A DNA stretch of 64,000 nt from an uncultured Rivibacter sp. (GTDB lineage Bacteria > Pseudomonadota > Gammaproteobacteria > Burkholderiales > Burkholderiaceae), in the NCBI GenBank assembly GCA_946480925.1, contig CAMLLU010000015.1, positions 1 through 64,000 of the forward strand, written 5' to 3'. This document shows positions 11,283-20,558 of the stretch, piece by piece. The translations under genes were made by a program, and so were the position numbers. Numbering within the stretch: position 1 is the stretch's first letter; each line of letters begins with the position of its first letter. Under the pieces are notes generated by a model, which saw nothing but the letters and a program-made list of their open reading frames with translations, searched no databases and had not been told where the DNA came from.

Positions 11283-11390
11283 AGGCCGGCTCGTGCCGCA
11301 TGTGAAGGGCACGACATGTTCCGGATATGCGGCGTTTACTGCTGCCGTTCACCATGGGCGCATCGACAACCGCTCTGCTGAACGACATCC

Positions 11391-11795
11391 ATGCGACGAC
11401 AACCGAATCTCTTGCAGGCGCCCAGCCTGCGTGCCTGCACCTTCGCATTGCTTGCAGCCACGGCTAGCCTGAGTGCGCTGGCCCAGAACACGGCACAACC
11501 ACCCGCGATGCCAGCCTCCGGCCCGATGGGTCCACCACCCGGGCCGCCGCCTGAGGCCGTGCAGGCCTGCACCGGCAAGACCGCCGGCACTGCCTGCAGC
11601 TTCACTGGCCGGCACGGTGGCACGATGAGCGGGCAGTGCGCCAACGCCCCCGCGGGTCGTTCCCCTGGTACCAGCAACTCCGCCGGCAACAACGGCGGCA
11701 CCGCGAATAGCACGAGCACCGTGTTCGCCTGCCGGCCGCAACACGGCGGCCCGCCGCCCGGTGGCATGCCTGGTGGTTCGTCGGGCAATCGCTGA
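11391..11795 (+). CDS. Small secreted Cys/Pro/Gly-rich protein
   Basis: 134 residues with a Sec signal peptide (LLQAPSLRACTFALLAATAS then LSALAQ), a Pro-rich stretch (MGPPPGPPPEAV), then a pattern with cysteines in AVQACTGKTAGTACSF, GQCANAP and FACRP, and a Gly/Pro-rich end. Similar small periplasmic proteins with an ACxGKxxGxxC core are common in betaproteobacteria, but I know of no established function. It stands alone after ureG. Three or four cysteines in an exported protein suggest disulfides. Confidence 0.6.
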   Translation: MRRQPNLLQAPSLRACTFALLAATASLSALAQNTAQPPAMPASGPMGPPPGPPPEAVQACTGKTAGTACSFTGRHGGTMSGQCANAPAGRSPGTSNSAGNNGGTANSTSTVFACRPQHGGPPPGGMPGGSSGNR

Positions 11796-11973
11796 ACCGG
11801 CCAGCCACTGTCTGTGTCGCCACCGACACAAAGTAGAGAAACCACCGAAACATCGCCGGCAGAAGATGAGCTTGCGCAGGGGCAGCGGATTTCGCGGTGC
11901 GCTGTCCTCCTCCCCCTTGGCATCTCGCCGCTGCACCTGCGCACCTGTCGCCACCGATCGATCCCGCACGCGT

Positions 11974-12285
11974 ATGCAGCCGTCTTCGTCACCCACTCAG
12001 CCCAGCGATGCTCCGATCGTGCAGATCCACAGCGCGCAGGACATTGCCGATGCGGTGAACCAGCTCGCCCGGCTGGACTTGCGGGTGGCGCTCGAATTCA
12101 AGGCGCTGCTGGGTTCCATCAGCCACGTCGCAACGCTGGCCGAACGCAGCTGCGAACGTGGCGACGCGCTGCCGGCGCGTCATTGGCTGCAGGCGCTGAC
12201 GGCCAGTTCCAACGAGATGTGCAGCTACTGGCACAAGGCGCTGGAGATTCCAGCGCCTTCACGCGGCCCCGACAGGGCCTGTTGA
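11974..12285 (+). CDS. Hypothetical protein, helical, 103 residues
   Basis: No family recognised. The core, VQIHSAQDIADAVNQLARLD followed by ALEFKALLGSISHVATLAER, is predicted to be helical and soluble, with no signal peptide. The start at 11974 is chosen because the upstream in-frame sequence is Arg/Ser-rich and looks non-coding. It ends 2 bases before the stop codon of the convergent S49 peptidase gene. Codon usage fits the genome, so it is probably real. Confidence 0.45.
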   Translation: MQPSSSPTQPSDAPIVQIHSAQDIADAVNQLARLDLRVALEFKALLGSISHVATLAERSCERGDALPARHWLQALTASSNEMCSYWHKALEIPAPSRGPDRAC

Positions 12286-12286
12286 C

Positions 12287-13306
12287 CTAACGAATGTTCG
12301 TGACCGAGCGCAGCGCGCGCACGGCACCTTCGCCAATGGCCGAGCCGAAGCGCTTGGAAAGCCGCTCGGCGAAGTTTTCCTTCGGCGTGTAGTCGATCAC
12401 CTCTTCGGCCTGGACCACCTCACGCGCCACGTAGTCGAGGCTGCCCAGCTTGTCGGCCAGCCCCTGGTCGATGGCCTGCTGGCCGTTCCAGAACAGGCCC
12501 GAGAAGGTTTCGGGCGTTTCCTTCAGACGCTTGCCGCGGCCGTGCTTCACCACCGCGATGAACTGCTGGTGGATCTGGTCGATCATGGTTTGAGCGTAGG
12601 CGCGGTGCTGCTCGTTCTGCGGTGAGAACGGGTCGAGCATGCCCTTGTTGGTGCCCGCGGTGAGCAGGCGCCGTTCGATGCCCAGCTTGTCCATCGTGCC
12701 GGTGAAACCGAAGCCGTCCATCAGCACGCCGATCGAACCGACGATCGAGGCCTTGTCGACGAACACTTCGTCGGCACCAGCGGCGATGTAGTACGCGGCC
12801 GACGCGCACAGCTCTTCGCACACCGCGTACACGCGCTTGCCATGCTTGGCCTTCAGGCGCTGCATCTCGTCGTTGATGATGCCGGCCTGCACCGGGCTGC
12901 CGCCCGGCGAGTTGATGCGCAGCACCACGGCCTTGGCCCCCACGTCTTCGAACGCGGCACGCAGACCGGACACCATGTTTTCGGCGCTGGCTTCGGTATC
13001 GCTGGCAATTTCGCCGCGCACTTCCACCAGCGCAGTGTGCGGACCGTTGGGCACCGTGGCCGCATGACGCTCTGCAACCAGCGCCCAGGCGATCGCGATG
13101 AACACCAGCAACCATGCGAAGCGAAAGAACAGGCGCCAGCGGCGCTCGCGCTTGCGGTCGGTCAGATAGGCCATCGCGAATTCACGGGCGATGCCGTCGT
13201 CGTCGCGGATGGCCGGCGCCGCGCGTTCGGGAGTGGTGGAAGCGGCCGGCAACGGGGGCGGCGTGAAACCGGGCTCGGGCCGGGAGGGGTCGTCTAGCGT
13301 GCTCAT
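12287..13306 (-). CDS. sppA: S49 signal peptide peptidase (SppA-like)
   Basis: About 339 residues. It has a soluble N-terminus rich in Pro, one membrane anchor (FFRFAWLLVFIAIAWALVA) and an S49 serine protease domain. Motifs are VVLRINSPGGSP (oxyanion loop), CEELCASAAYYIAAGADEV holding the nucleophile Ser, and VGSIGVLMDGFGFTGTMDKLG. The Lys of the Ser-Lys dyad is expected about 50 residues later in this shorter, single-domain form. SppA digests leftover signal peptides in the membrane. The ATG at 13306 is preferred over an upstream GTG-type start at 13372 because it matches the usual N-terminus. The Rieske gene lies 23 bases upstream in the same direction. Confidence 0.9.
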   Translation of the reverse strand: MSTLDDPSRPEPGFTPPPLPAASTTPERAAPAIRDDDGIAREFAMAYLTDRKRERRWRLFFRFAWLLVFIAIAWALVAERHAATVPNGPHTALVEVRGEIASDTEASAENMVSGLRAAFEDVGAKAVVLRINSPGGSPVQAGIINDEMQRLKAKHGKRVYAVCEELCASAAYYIAAGADEVFVDKASIVGSIGVLMDGFGFTGTMDKLGIERRLLTAGTNKGMLDPFSPQNEQHRAYAQTMIDQIHQQFIAVVKHGRGKRLKETPETFSGLFWNGQQAIDQGLADKLGSLDYVAREVVQAEEVIDYTPKENFAERLSKRFGSAIGEGAVRALRSVTNIR

Positions 13307-13329
13307 GAGGGGGCTTTCCGGGGCCGCGT

Positions 13330-13728
13330 TCAAGCGGCAAACACAGGGCGGATGTCGCGGGAAGGATACCAATACACCATGCCGTCATGCTCACTCACGG
13401 CCAATGGCGTGAGCCGGCCACGCCCGCATGGGCCACCGACACAGCGGCCGCTCTTGGGCTCGTAGGCCGCACCGTGCGTGGAGCAAAGGATGAACTCGCG
13501 CGTGCTGTCGAGAAACTCGCCGGGCTGCCAGTCCATCTCGGCAGGCACGTGCACGCAGCGGTTCAGGTAGGCAACCACCTGTCCATCGACGCGCAGCGCG
13601 AATGCACGCACGCTGCGGCCGTACTCCAGCACGTCGAACACATAGGCACGCCCGCGTTCAGCGAGTTCGGCCGACGGGCACAGCGGCTCGCCGCCTGCCT
13701 CAGCGTGCGTGGCGTCGCCTTCAAGCAT
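13330..13728 (-). CDS. Rieske [2Fe-2S] protein
   Basis: 132 residues forming a single Rieske fold. Cluster ligands are visible as C-x-H in NRCVHVPAEMDW and C-x2-H in ILCSTHGAAYEPKSGRC, with a typical Gly-rich closing loop (GGPCGRGRLTPL). Such stand-alone ferredoxin-like Rieske proteins occur between a Gph-like phosphatase and sppA in Burkholderiales; their partner is unknown. The ATG at 13728 overlaps the phosphatase stop by 8 bases, implying coupled translation. Confidence 0.88.
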   Translation of the reverse strand: MLEGDATHAEAGGEPLCPSAELAERGRAYVFDVLEYGRSVRAFALRVDGQVVAYLNRCVHVPAEMDWQPGEFLDSTREFILCSTHGAAYEPKSGRCVGGPCGRGRLTPLAVSEHDGMVYWYPSRDIRPVFAA

Positions 13729-14392
13729 GTTCGAGCAGCCAGGCCTGCAGCTCGGGCACCGAATGCGCCACGAAACGCGGCGCGAACTCGGCAAAGCTTT
13801 CATGTGTATGGGCCCCGTAGCCGACGCCGATGCAGGCCGTACCGGCGTTCACGGCCATCTGCAGGTCGTGCGTGGTGTCGCCGATCATCAGCGTGCGCTC
13901 GGGCTCGGTGCCGAACTCGCGCATCAGTTCGTTGAGCATCAGCGGATCGGGCTTGGACGCGGTTTCGTCCGCCGTGCGCGAGCCGTCGAACATGCCGCGC
14001 AGCTGCACCGTCTTCAGCGCTTCGTCGAGGCCATGGCGCGTCTTGCCGGTGGCCACCGCCAGCCAGTGGTGCCGCTGCCTGAGGGCTTCCAGCATCGCCA
14101 GCGTGCCGGGAAACAGCGTCACCTCGTGCTGGCTCTGGAAGTAGTGATATCGGTAGCGTTGGCCCAGCTCGGGGTAGCGTTCTTCCGGCAGGCCTGGTAC
14201 GACGTACTTCAGTGCGTCGTGCAGGCCCAGGCCGATCACGTAGGCGGCGTCGGCATCGCTGGGCACCGGCACGGCCAGGTCGGTGCAGGCGGCCTGGATG
14301 CATTTGACGATGAGTCGCGTGGAATCGAACAGCGTGCCATCCCAGTCGAACACCACGAGGTCGAACTGGCGCGGGCGGTTGGGTGTGGTCAC
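13721..14392 (-). CDS. HAD-superfamily hydrolase, phosphoglycolate phosphatase-like
   Basis: About 223 residues. Motif I (VVFDWDGTLFDS) supplies the nucleophile and acid Asp, motif II is AVATGKTRHGLD, motif III Lys is in SKPDPLML and motif IV is MIGDTTHDLQMAVNAG, all intact. Small-molecule phosphatases of the Gph type have this layout; the exact substrate cannot be read. I choose the GTG at 14392, whose first four bases overlap the rluC stop (GTGA), giving the usual family length; an ATG at 14428 would overlap rluC by 40 bases. Confidence 0.85.
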   Translation of the reverse strand: MTTPNRPRQFDLVVFDWDGTLFDSTRLIVKCIQAACTDLAVPVPSDADAAYVIGLGLHDALKYVVPGLPEERYPELGQRYRYHYFQSQHEVTLFPGTLAMLEALRQRHHWLAVATGKTRHGLDEALKTVQLRGMFDGSRTADETASKPDPLMLNELMREFGTEPERTLMIGDTTHDLQMAVNAGTACIGVGYGAHTHESFAEFAPRFVAHSVPELQAWLLEHA

Positions 14393-15429
14393 TTCTTGGG
14401 CGCGAGGTGTTGCAACAGGTCCTGGCATTCTGCGGGCAGCGGCGCTTCGAGTTCGATTGCCTCGCCGCTGGCGGGGTGGTCGAAGCGCAACCTCTTCGCG
14501 TGCAGGAACATGCGGTCGAACTTCACGCCCTGCAGCGCCTCGCCTTTGGCGAGCGACTTGTTGAGTGCGAAGTCGCCGTACTTCTCATCGCCGACGATCG
14601 GGCAGCCTTCGTGGGCCAGGTGCACGCGGATCTGATGCGTGCGGCCCGTCTTGATGGTCACGTCCAGCAGCGTGTAGCCCTCGAAAGCCCCCGCCACCTG
14701 CACCAGCGTGATCGAGCGCTTGCCCTCGTCGGCCGCTGGTGACACCGCGCGCACGCGCCGCTCGCCTTCGGTGGTGAGGTATTTGTGCAACGCGATGTCG
14801 ATCACCTTCTTGTTGGCCGGCCAGGCACCGGCCACCAGCGCCGCGTAGGTCTTGCCGGTGGAGCGGTCCCGAAACTGGTCTTGCAGGTTCGTGAGCGCGC
14901 TGCGCCTCTTGGCCACCAACAGCAGGCCCGAGGTTTCCTTGTCGAGGCGGTGCACGAGTTCCAGGAACTTCGCGCCGGGTCGGGCCTGGCGCAACTGCTC
15001 GATCACGCCGAAGCTCACGCCGCTACCGCCATGCACCGCCACGCCGGCCGGCTTGTTGACGGCGATGAGGTGCTCGTCCTCGAAGAGCACGGGGAATTCG
15101 CGAGCCGGGGCCGGCGCTCCCACCGGCTTGTCAGCCACCCGCACCGGCGGCAGCCGCACGTTGTCACCCAGTTCCAGGCGTGTGTCAGCCGCGGCGCGGC
15201 CCTTGTTCACCCGCACCTCGCCGCTGCGGATGATGCGGTAGACATGCGTCTTGGGCACGCCCTTGAGCGTCTTGATCAGGAAGTTGTCGAGCCGCTGGCC
15301 GGCGCTGGCTTCGTCGATCGCGAGGTGCTGCACCGCCGCCAGGGCCGTTGCGGGCGCCCCTGCTGGTTTTCCAGGTGTTTTTCCGGCGCTCGGCGGCAAG
15401 GATTTACCACCTATAATGCGTTGCACCAC
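14389..15429 (-). CDS. rluC: 23S rRNA pseudouridine synthase RluC
   Basis: RluA-family enzyme that makes pseudouridines in 23S rRNA. It has an N-terminal S4 RNA-binding domain (AGQRLDNFLIKTLKGVPKTH and YRIIRSGEVRVNKGR) and the catalytic Asp in HRLDKETSGLLLVAK, then IKTGRTHQIRVHLAH. No in-frame ATG precedes the S4 domain. A GTG at 15429 (or 15426) gives a short leader and is my choice; a TTG at 15537 or a GTG immediately before QHLAIDEASAG are alternatives. The gene is divergent from rne, a pairing widespread in proteobacteria. Confidence 0.9.
   Translation of the reverse strand: MVQRIIGGKSLPPSAGKTPGKPAGAPATALAAVQHLAIDEASAGQRLDNFLIKTLKGVPKTHVYRIIRSGEVRVNKGRAAADTRLELGDNVRLPPVRVADKPVGAPAPAREFPVLFEDEHLIAVNKPAGVAVHGGSGVSFGVIEQLRQARPGAKFLELVHRLDKETSGLLLVAKRRSALTNLQDQFRDRSTGKTYAALVAGAWPANKKVIDIALHKYLTTEGERRVRAVSPAADEGKRSITLVQVAGAFEGYTLLDVTIKTGRTHQIRVHLAHEGCPIVGDEKYGDFALNKSLAKGEALQGVKFDRMFLHAKRLRFDHPASGEAIELEAPLPAECQDLLQHLAPKK
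15412..15417 (+). promoter_or_regulatory. Candidate -10 box of the rne promoter
   Basis: Perfect TATAAT on the plus strand, about 620 bases upstream of rne. The -35 region is poor (no TTGACA-like hexamer at 16-18 bp). If used, the transcript would begin near 15424 and carry a leader of roughly 600 nt. It lies within or beside the uncertain rluC start. Confidence 0.35.
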
Positions 15430-16033
15430 GTTTGCGCTGTAAGTGATTGATTTGCTTGAGTTTACCCGTCGGCTTACGGGGCTCGTGGTTGCCGAAGCCA
15501 ACCGCTTTCGGCAAATCCGGTGATGCAACGTTGGCAAACACCGTCAGGCCGGCTCCCAAGGTGAGCGGCGGGCGGTTCGAACCAGCGGCAGAGCCAGCGT
15601 AGAAGAACCAAGAAACCAAGGTTTTCCGGCGGCAGACCGAAGACCAGCTCAAAGTAGCGAGCCATTTTTCGGTCTGACGCCCGCGTCAAGTGACCCTGCG
15701 GATGTTTTCAGAGGCCGTTCGCCCCCTCCCCCCACGTGCGTGTTTCGCAGCCTTGCGGCTGGCGATTGCCGCTGGGCGCGAGCGCGGCGGCGGCCAGGTG
15801 CAGCTTCCCTACCAACGGCTGCACAGAGCGCGTCCCACACCCACTGCCACGCACGCGCCAACGCTTCAACGCTGAGCCTTGACGGCTCGTGCTGAAGTCC
15901 AGGGCGATTCCTTCCGGTTTTTCACGCTGTTTCGTGCATCGATGAGTCGCCCGCCCGGTGTTGCACCGGCGCTGGCGGCGTGAGTTTGTGTCGCTCGCCT
16001 TTTCCATTTCGAGGCGGCGGCACGGGAGTGCAC
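15430..16033 (+). other. Non-coding rluC-rne intergenic region / rne leader
   Basis: About 600 bases without a convincing gene. It contains a strong stem-loop (15489-15514), a T-run within 15664-15668, several GC-rich runs and a purine-rich segment just before the rne ATG (GGCACGGGAGTGCAC). In E. coli, rne has a long 5' UTR through which RNase E cleaves its own mRNA; the long leader here is compatible with similar autoregulation, but that is inference. Confidence 0.5.
15489..15514 (+). promoter_or_regulatory. Stem-loop in the rne leader
   Basis: Perfect 8-base inverted repeat TTGCCGAA / TTCGGCAA around a 10-base loop. There is no following T-run, so it is not a terminator. It is a candidate RNase E-sensing or RNA-stabilising element. 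Confidence 0.4.
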
Positions 16034-18958
16034 ATGAAACGCATGCTGATCAATGCGACGCAACAGGAAGAGCGTCGCCTCGCCATCGTCGATGGCCAGA
16101 AACTGCTCGACTTCGAGACCGAAATCGAAGGCCGCGAGCAGCGCAAGGGCAACATCTACAAGGCCGTCGTCACCCGCGTCGAGCCCTCGCTGGAAGCCTG
16201 CTTCGTCGACTACGGCGAAGACCGCCACGGCTTCCTGCCCTTCAAGGAAATTTCGCGCCAATACTTCAAGGACGGCGTCGACGTCCGCAGCGCGAAGATC
16301 AACGACGTCATCAAGGAAGGCCAGGAGCTGCTGGTCCAGGTGGAAAAGGAAGAGCGCGGCAACAAGGGCGCGGCGCTCACCACATTCGTATCGCTGGCAG
16401 GGCGCTACCTGGTGCTCATGCCCAACAACCCGCGTGGAGGCGGCGTGTCGCGCCGCATCGAAGGCGAAGACCGCGAGGAGCTGAAAGAAGCCCTCGACCA
16501 GCTCGACTACCCCAGGGGCATGAGCCTGATCGCCCGCACCGCCGGCATCGGCCGTTCGGCCGCCGAGCTGCAGTGGGACCTGAACTACATGCTCAAGCTG
16601 TGGAGCGCCATCGACGGCGCTGCCCAGTCCGGCAAAGGCGCCTTCCTGATCTACCAGGAATCGTCACTGGTGATCCGCGCGATCCGCGACTACTTCACGG
16701 CCGACATCGGTGAGATCCTGATCGACACCGACGACATCTACGAGCAGGCCAAGCAGTTCATGAACCACGTGATGCCGGAAACGGCCAATCGCGTGAAGCG
16801 CTATCGCGACGACGCGGCGCTGTTCAGCCGCTTCCAGATCGAGCACCAGATCGAGACCGCCTTCTCGCGCACGGTGAACCTGCCCTCGGGCGGCGCCATC
16901 GTGATCGACCACACCGAAGCGCTGGTGGCGGTAGACGTGAACTCGGCGCGCGCCACCCGCGGCGGCGACATCGAGGAAACCGCGACCCGCACCAACCTCG
17001 AGGCGGCCGACGAGATCGCGCGCCAGATGCGCCTGCGCGACCTGGGCGGCCTGATCGTCGTGGACTTCATCGACATGGAGGAGTCCAAGAACCGCCGCGA
17101 GGTCGAGCAGCGCCTGCGCGACGCCCTGCGCACCGACCGCGCCCGCGTGCAGTTCAGCTCCATCAGCAAGTTCGGCCTGCTGGAGTTGAGCCGCCAGCGC
17201 CTGCGCCCGGCGCTCAGCGAGGGCTCGCACATCACCTGCCCGCGCTGCAACGGCACCGGTCACATCCGCGACACGGAGTCGTCGGCGCTGCAGATCCTGC
17301 GCATCATCCAGGAAGAGTCGATGAAGGAGAACACCGCCGCCGTGCACGTGCAGGTGCCGGTGGAAGTGACTTCCTTCCTGCTGAATGAAAAGCGCACCGA
17401 GATCACCAAGATCGAACTCAAGCAGCGCGTGACCGTGCTGCTGGTGCCCAACAAGCACCTCGAAACGCCGAACTACAAGCTCGAGCGCCTGCGCCACGAC
17501 GATCCGCGCCTCGAAAACCTGCAGGCCAGCTACTCGATGATCGAGGAGCCGGACGAAGAAGTCGGCATCACCCGCCGCGAAAAGCTCAAGCCCAAGCAGG
17601 AGCCGGTGATCAAGGGCGTGCTGCCCGACGAACCGGCCCCGATCGCCCCGCCGAAACCGGCACCAGCGCCCGCCCCCGCTCCGGTGGTTGCGCCGCCGGT
17701 GGTGGCAGCACCCGTGCCGGCCGGTGGCGGGTTCTTCGGCTGGATCAAGAAGCTGCTGGGCGGCGGCACCGCCGCATCACCGGCACCTGCCGCTGCCGCG
17801 GCTGCTGAAACCACAGCCACGCCAGCGAAGGAACGCGACGGCCGCGGCCGCCGCGGCGGCCGTGATGGCCAGCGGGGTGAACGCGGTGGCGACGGCCGCC
17901 GCGGCGAACAGCGCGATGGTCGTGGCCGTCGCGGAGAGCGCGGCGAACGTCCCGAGGCCGGTGTCGAAGCCGGCAGCAAGGAAACCGTGGCTCGCGAGGA
18001 GCGCGCCCCACGTGGCGAACGCGGAGAACGAGGCGAGCGCGGGGAACGGAACGAACGCAGCGAAGGCCGTCGGCAGCAGCGCGGCGAACGCCCGCCGCGT
18101 GAGGTCGCGGCCCCCGCGGTGGCTGAAGAGGTGACGGAATCCACCGCGCAGAGCTTCGTGGACACCGTGCCCGGTGCGGAAGCCGCCACCGAAGGTGAAG
18201 GCGGCGACCGCCAAGGCGGCCGCCGTCGCCGCCGCCGCGGCGGTCGCGACCGTGGTGAGCGTGCCGAAGGCGCCGCCGCAACGACCGATCTGCAAGCCGG
18301 CGAGGCTGGCGAAGCGCAGCCCGCCTCGATCGAAGCCACCGCAGTGCCTGCGCCCGGAGCCTGGTGGGAAGACGGCACACAGCCGATGAACACCACCGCT
18401 ACCGAGACTGCTGAAGCCGCAGCCGTCGCTGATGGTGTGCCCGCGGCCGAGGGCGACGCTGAAGGTGAACGCGAAGGCGGTCGCCGTCGCGGCCGTGGTC
18501 GCGATCGATTCCGCCGTGAACGCCGCGAGCGCGATGGCGCCGAAGCGGAAAGCGCCGCGACAGCACCCGAAGACGCTGCAGCCGAAGTGGCCGTGGCGGA
18601 GGCCGGTGTGACAGCCGCCGTCGAAGGTGTCGCAGTTGCTGAAGCCGCCCCGGCGGCCGCTGCAACGGTGCCGCTGCCAACGCCTCCCGTCGAGCTGCCG
18701 AAGGCTGCCCCCTTCGTGCTGCCGCTGGCCGAACTTTCGGCAGTGGCCGACGCTGCCGGCCTGCAGTGGGTGAACTCCGACCCTGAAAAGGTCCGCACGG
18801 CGCAGGAAGCCATTGCCAATGAGCCGCGCCCCATCCACGTGCCGCGCGAGCCCAAGCCAGTGGTTGCCATCGACGAAGGCCCGCTGGTGCTGGTGGAAAC
18901 GCGAAAGGACCTGTCGCAGTTCAAGCTGCCGTTCGACATGCCGCAAGCGCCACAGTAA
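16034..18958 (+). CDS. rne: Ribonuclease E
   Basis: A 974-residue endoribonuclease that organises mRNA decay and rRNA/tRNA processing at the inner membrane. The catalytic half is standard: N-terminus [18 protein letters not shown]1 domain about 35-120, DNase I-like domain with catalytic Asp301 ([14 protein letters not shown]) and Asp344 (LIVVDFIDM), and the Zn-link C402PRC405. Residues about 560 onward are disordered: a Pro/Ala linker, an amphipathic segment ([14 protein letters not shown]) that probably binds the membrane, then Arg/Gly/Glu-rich RNA-binding runs. The ATG at 16034 begins the conserved N-terminus and has GGGAG upstream. A strong terminator follows. Confidence 0.97.
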   Translation: MKRMLINATQQEERRLAIVDGQKLLDFETEIEGREQRKGNIYKAVVTRVEPSLEACFVDYGEDRHGFLPFKEISRQYFKDGVDVRSAKINDVIKEGQELLVQVEKEERGNKGAALTTFVSLAGRYLVLMPNNPRGGGVSRRIEGEDREELKEALDQLDYPRGMSLIARTAGIGRSAAELQWDLNYMLKLWSAIDGAAQSGKGAFLIYQESSLVIRAIRDYFTADIGEILIDTDDIYEQAKQFMNHVMPETANRVKRYRDDAALFSRFQIEHQIETAFSRTVNLPSGGAIVIDHTEALVAVDVNSARATRGGDIEETATRTNLEAADEIARQMRLRDLGGLIVVDFIDMEESKNRREVEQRLRDALRTDRARVQFSSISKFGLLELSRQRLRPALSEGSHITCPRCNGTGHIRDTESSALQILRIIQEESMKENTAAVHVQVPVEVTSFLLNEKRTEITKIELKQRVTVLLVPNKHLETPNYKLERLRHDDPRLENLQASYSMIEEPDEEVGITRREKLKPKQEPVIKGVLPDEPAPIAPPKPAPAPAPAPVVAPPVVAAPVPAGGGFFGWIKKLLGGGTAASPAPAAAAAAETTATPAKERDGRGRRGGRDGQRGERGGDGRRGEQRDGRGRRGERGERPEAGVEAGSKETVAREERAPRGERGERGERGERNERSEGRRQQRGERPPREVAAPAVAEEVTESTAQSFVDTVPGAEAATEGEGGDRQGGRRRRRRGGRDRGERAEGAAATTDLQAGEAGEAQPASIEATAVPAPGAWWEDGTQPMNTTATETAEAAAVADGVPAAEGDAEGEREGGRRRGRGRDRFRRERRERDGAEAESAATAPEDAAAEVAVAEAGVTAAVEGVAVAEAAPAAAATVPLPTPPVELPKAAPFVLPLAELSAVADAAGLQWVNSDPEKVRTAQEAIANEPRPIHVPREPKPVVAIDEGPLVLVETRKDLSQFKLPFDMPQAPQ
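17827..18112 (+). repeat. Arg/Gly/Glu-rich low-complexity coding repeat in rne
   Basis: Degenerate repetition of CGC/GGC/GAA codons encodes runs such as [16 protein letters not shown] and [12 protein letters not shown] in the RNA-binding scaffold of RNase E. A second Arg cluster follows near 18210-18260 and a third near 18470-18530. Confidence 0.75.
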
Positions 18959-18986
18959 GGCCGCAACAGGCGTACGCCAGAAAAAG

Positions 18987-19020
18987 AAAACGCCGCCGGG
19001 TTTGCGCCCGGCGGCGTTTT
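18987..19020. terminator. Bidirectional rho-independent terminator between rne and nagZ
   Basis: Perfect 14-base arms AAAACGCCGCCGGG and CCCGGCGGCGTTTT around TTTGCG. The A-run on one side and T-run on the other make it work for both rne (plus) and the nagZ operon (minus). It lies 28 bases after the rne stop and 22 bases after nagZ. Confidence 0.92.
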
Positions 19021-19041
19021 GCATTTGGGAACCGTAGGCGC

Positions 19042-20100
19042 TCAGGGCAGACGTTCGAGCGCGCGCTGGTAGTGCGGGTGGTGCATCAGCTCGTCCCAGG
19101 CCAGCGGCTCAGTCTGCGGCAGGAGGGCGAGGCGGCGCGCCTCGCTGTCTGCGTCGGCTTGCCACAGCCCGCGCTCCAGAGCGTCCTGCAGGCCATCGAG
19201 CAGCACGTCCACCGGCTTGCCACCGTCCACCTTGGACTGGTTGCACAGCAGCACCATGTCGCAGCCCGCGTTCAGCGCTGCGATGCCGCCCTCGACGGCG
19301 CTGCCAGCCACACGCGCACCTTCCATGCTCAGATCATCGCAACAGATGGCACCCGTGTAGCCGAACTGTCCGCGCAAGATGTCCTTGAGCCAGCGCGCCG
19401 AAAAACCGGCCGGCATCACATCGACCTTCGGGAAGGTCACGTGCGCCGGCATCACGCAGGTGAGTGTGGTGGAGAGCCATTCGTAGGGCATCGCGTCCTC
19501 GGCCAGGATCTCCTCGAGCTCGCGGTCGTCCACCGCACGGGCAACGTGCGAGTCGGCAATCGCATAGCCGTGGGCCGGGAAGTGCTTGCCGCAGTTGTGC
19601 ATGCCGGCCAGCAAGAGGCCGTGCATCACGCTCTTGGCGAGCAGCGCAGCGACACGGGGGTCGCGATGATAGGCACGGTCGCCCACCACTTCACTGCGCT
19701 CATGGTCGAGATCGACCACCGGCGCCCAGCTCAGGTCCACACCGCAGGAGCGCAGCTCGCTGCCCAGCACGTAGCCGGCCGCGCTGGCGGCGTCAGTAGC
19801 GCGCATCGCGTCTTGCATCCACAGCTCGCCGAAGCGGCGCGCCGGAGGCAGGTGCGTGAAACCGTCGGTGCGAAAGCGCTGCACACGGCCGCCTTCGTGG
19901 TCGATGGTGATGAGCAGGTCCGGGCGAATCTCCTTGGCTTCGGCGGTGATCTCGGTGATCTGCTGGCGGTTGACCCAGTTGCGGGTGAAGAAGATGAGCC
20001 CGCCGGTGAGCGGATGCCGCAAGCGGCGCCTGTCGTCGTCGTTGAGGGCGGTGCCGGCGATGTCGAGGATCACCGGTGCGTGTGCGATGGTTTCAGTCAT
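19042..20100 (-). CDS. nagZ: Beta-N-acetylhexosaminidase NagZ
   Basis: A 352-residue GH3 enzyme that removes N-acetylglucosamine from cytoplasmic muropeptides in cell-wall recycling. Visible motifs: [14 protein letters not shown], the catalytic Asp183-Ser-His185 in HGYAIADSH following KHFPAHG (usually KHFPGHG), and the nucleophile region [10 protein letters not shown] (Asp255/256). Its ATG overlaps the acpS stop (ATGA), so it is translated from the end of the lepA-acpS string. Confidence 0.95.
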   Translation of the reverse strand: MTETIAHAPVILDIAGTALNDDDRRRLRHPLTGGLIFFTRNWVNRQQITEITAEAKEIRPDLLITIDHEGGRVQRFRTDGFTHLPPARRFGELWMQDAMRATDAASAAGYVLGSELRSCGVDLSWAPVVDLDHERSEVVGDRAYHRDPRVAALLAKSVMHGLLLAGMHNCGKHFPAHGYAIADSHVARAVDDRELEEILAEDAMPYEWLSTTLTCVMPAHVTFPKVDVMPAGFSARWLKDILRGQFGYTGAICCDDLSMEGARVAGSAVEGGIAALNAGCDMVLLCNQSKVDGGKPVDVLLDGLQDALERGLWQADADSEARRLALLPQTEPLAWDELMHHPHYQRALERLP

Positions 20101-20489
20101 TCGGTTTCGACCACCACGAAGGTGGTGGCGTAGTCGGTTTCGTCGGTCACGCTGACGTGGGCGCGCAGGCGCCGCTCGGCAAACCAGGTAGCGAGTTCGC
20201 CGCTCAGGTGGATCTCTGGTTTGCCGCTCGGGGCGTTGAGGATCTCGCAGGAGCGCCAGGTCATCGGCATGCGCATGCCCAGGCCTATGGCCTTCGAAAA
20301 GGCCTCCTTGGCCGAGAAGCGGGTGGCAAGGTAGGCCAGACCGCGCGATGCGGCCCGCGCGCTGCGAGCCCGCCAGACCTGGAGTTCGCGCTCGCCCAGC
20401 ACCTTCTGCGCAAAGCGCTCGCCGCGCCGCTCCAGCGTGCTCGCGATGCGGCGGATGTCGCAGATGTCGGTGCCGATGCCGTAGATCAT
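20097..20489 (-). CDS. acpS: Holo-[acyl-carrier-protein] synthase
   Basis: 130 residues. It transfers 4'-phosphopantetheine from CoA to the Ser of AcpP (encoded at 33322-33561). The Mg-binding Asp is in [17 protein letters not shown] and the Glu in [15 protein letters not shown]. The ATG at 20489 begins the conserved N-terminus; the in-frame extension upstream is not conserved. pdxJ lies 69 bases upstream and nagZ overlaps downstream. Confidence 0.96.
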   Translation of the reverse strand: MIYGIGTDICDIRRIASTLERRGERFAQKVLGERELQVWRARSARAASRGLAYLATRFSAKEAFSKAIGLGMRMPMTWRSCEILNAPSGKPEIHLSGELATWFAERRLRAHVSVTDETDYATTFVVVETE

Positions 20490-20558
20490 GATCCGCCGCC
20501 GGGCTGTCCCAAGACTGATCGGACTCCGCGGGACCAGGAGCAAAGCGACTGAGAGGCC

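Noticed and set aside
8183..11305. A 1040-codon plus-strand frame across ureF to ureG
   Set aside because: It is out of frame with three real genes and consists mostly of Arg/His runs produced by the repeats.
11336..11996. Two minus-strand frames opposite the small secreted protein
   Set aside because: The plus-strand ORF has a clear signal peptide; the minus frames have no start context or domain.
17530..18966. A 478-codon Ser/Pro/Arg-rich minus-strand frame in the rne tail
   Set aside because: It mirrors low-complexity rne codons; no ribosome site and no function.
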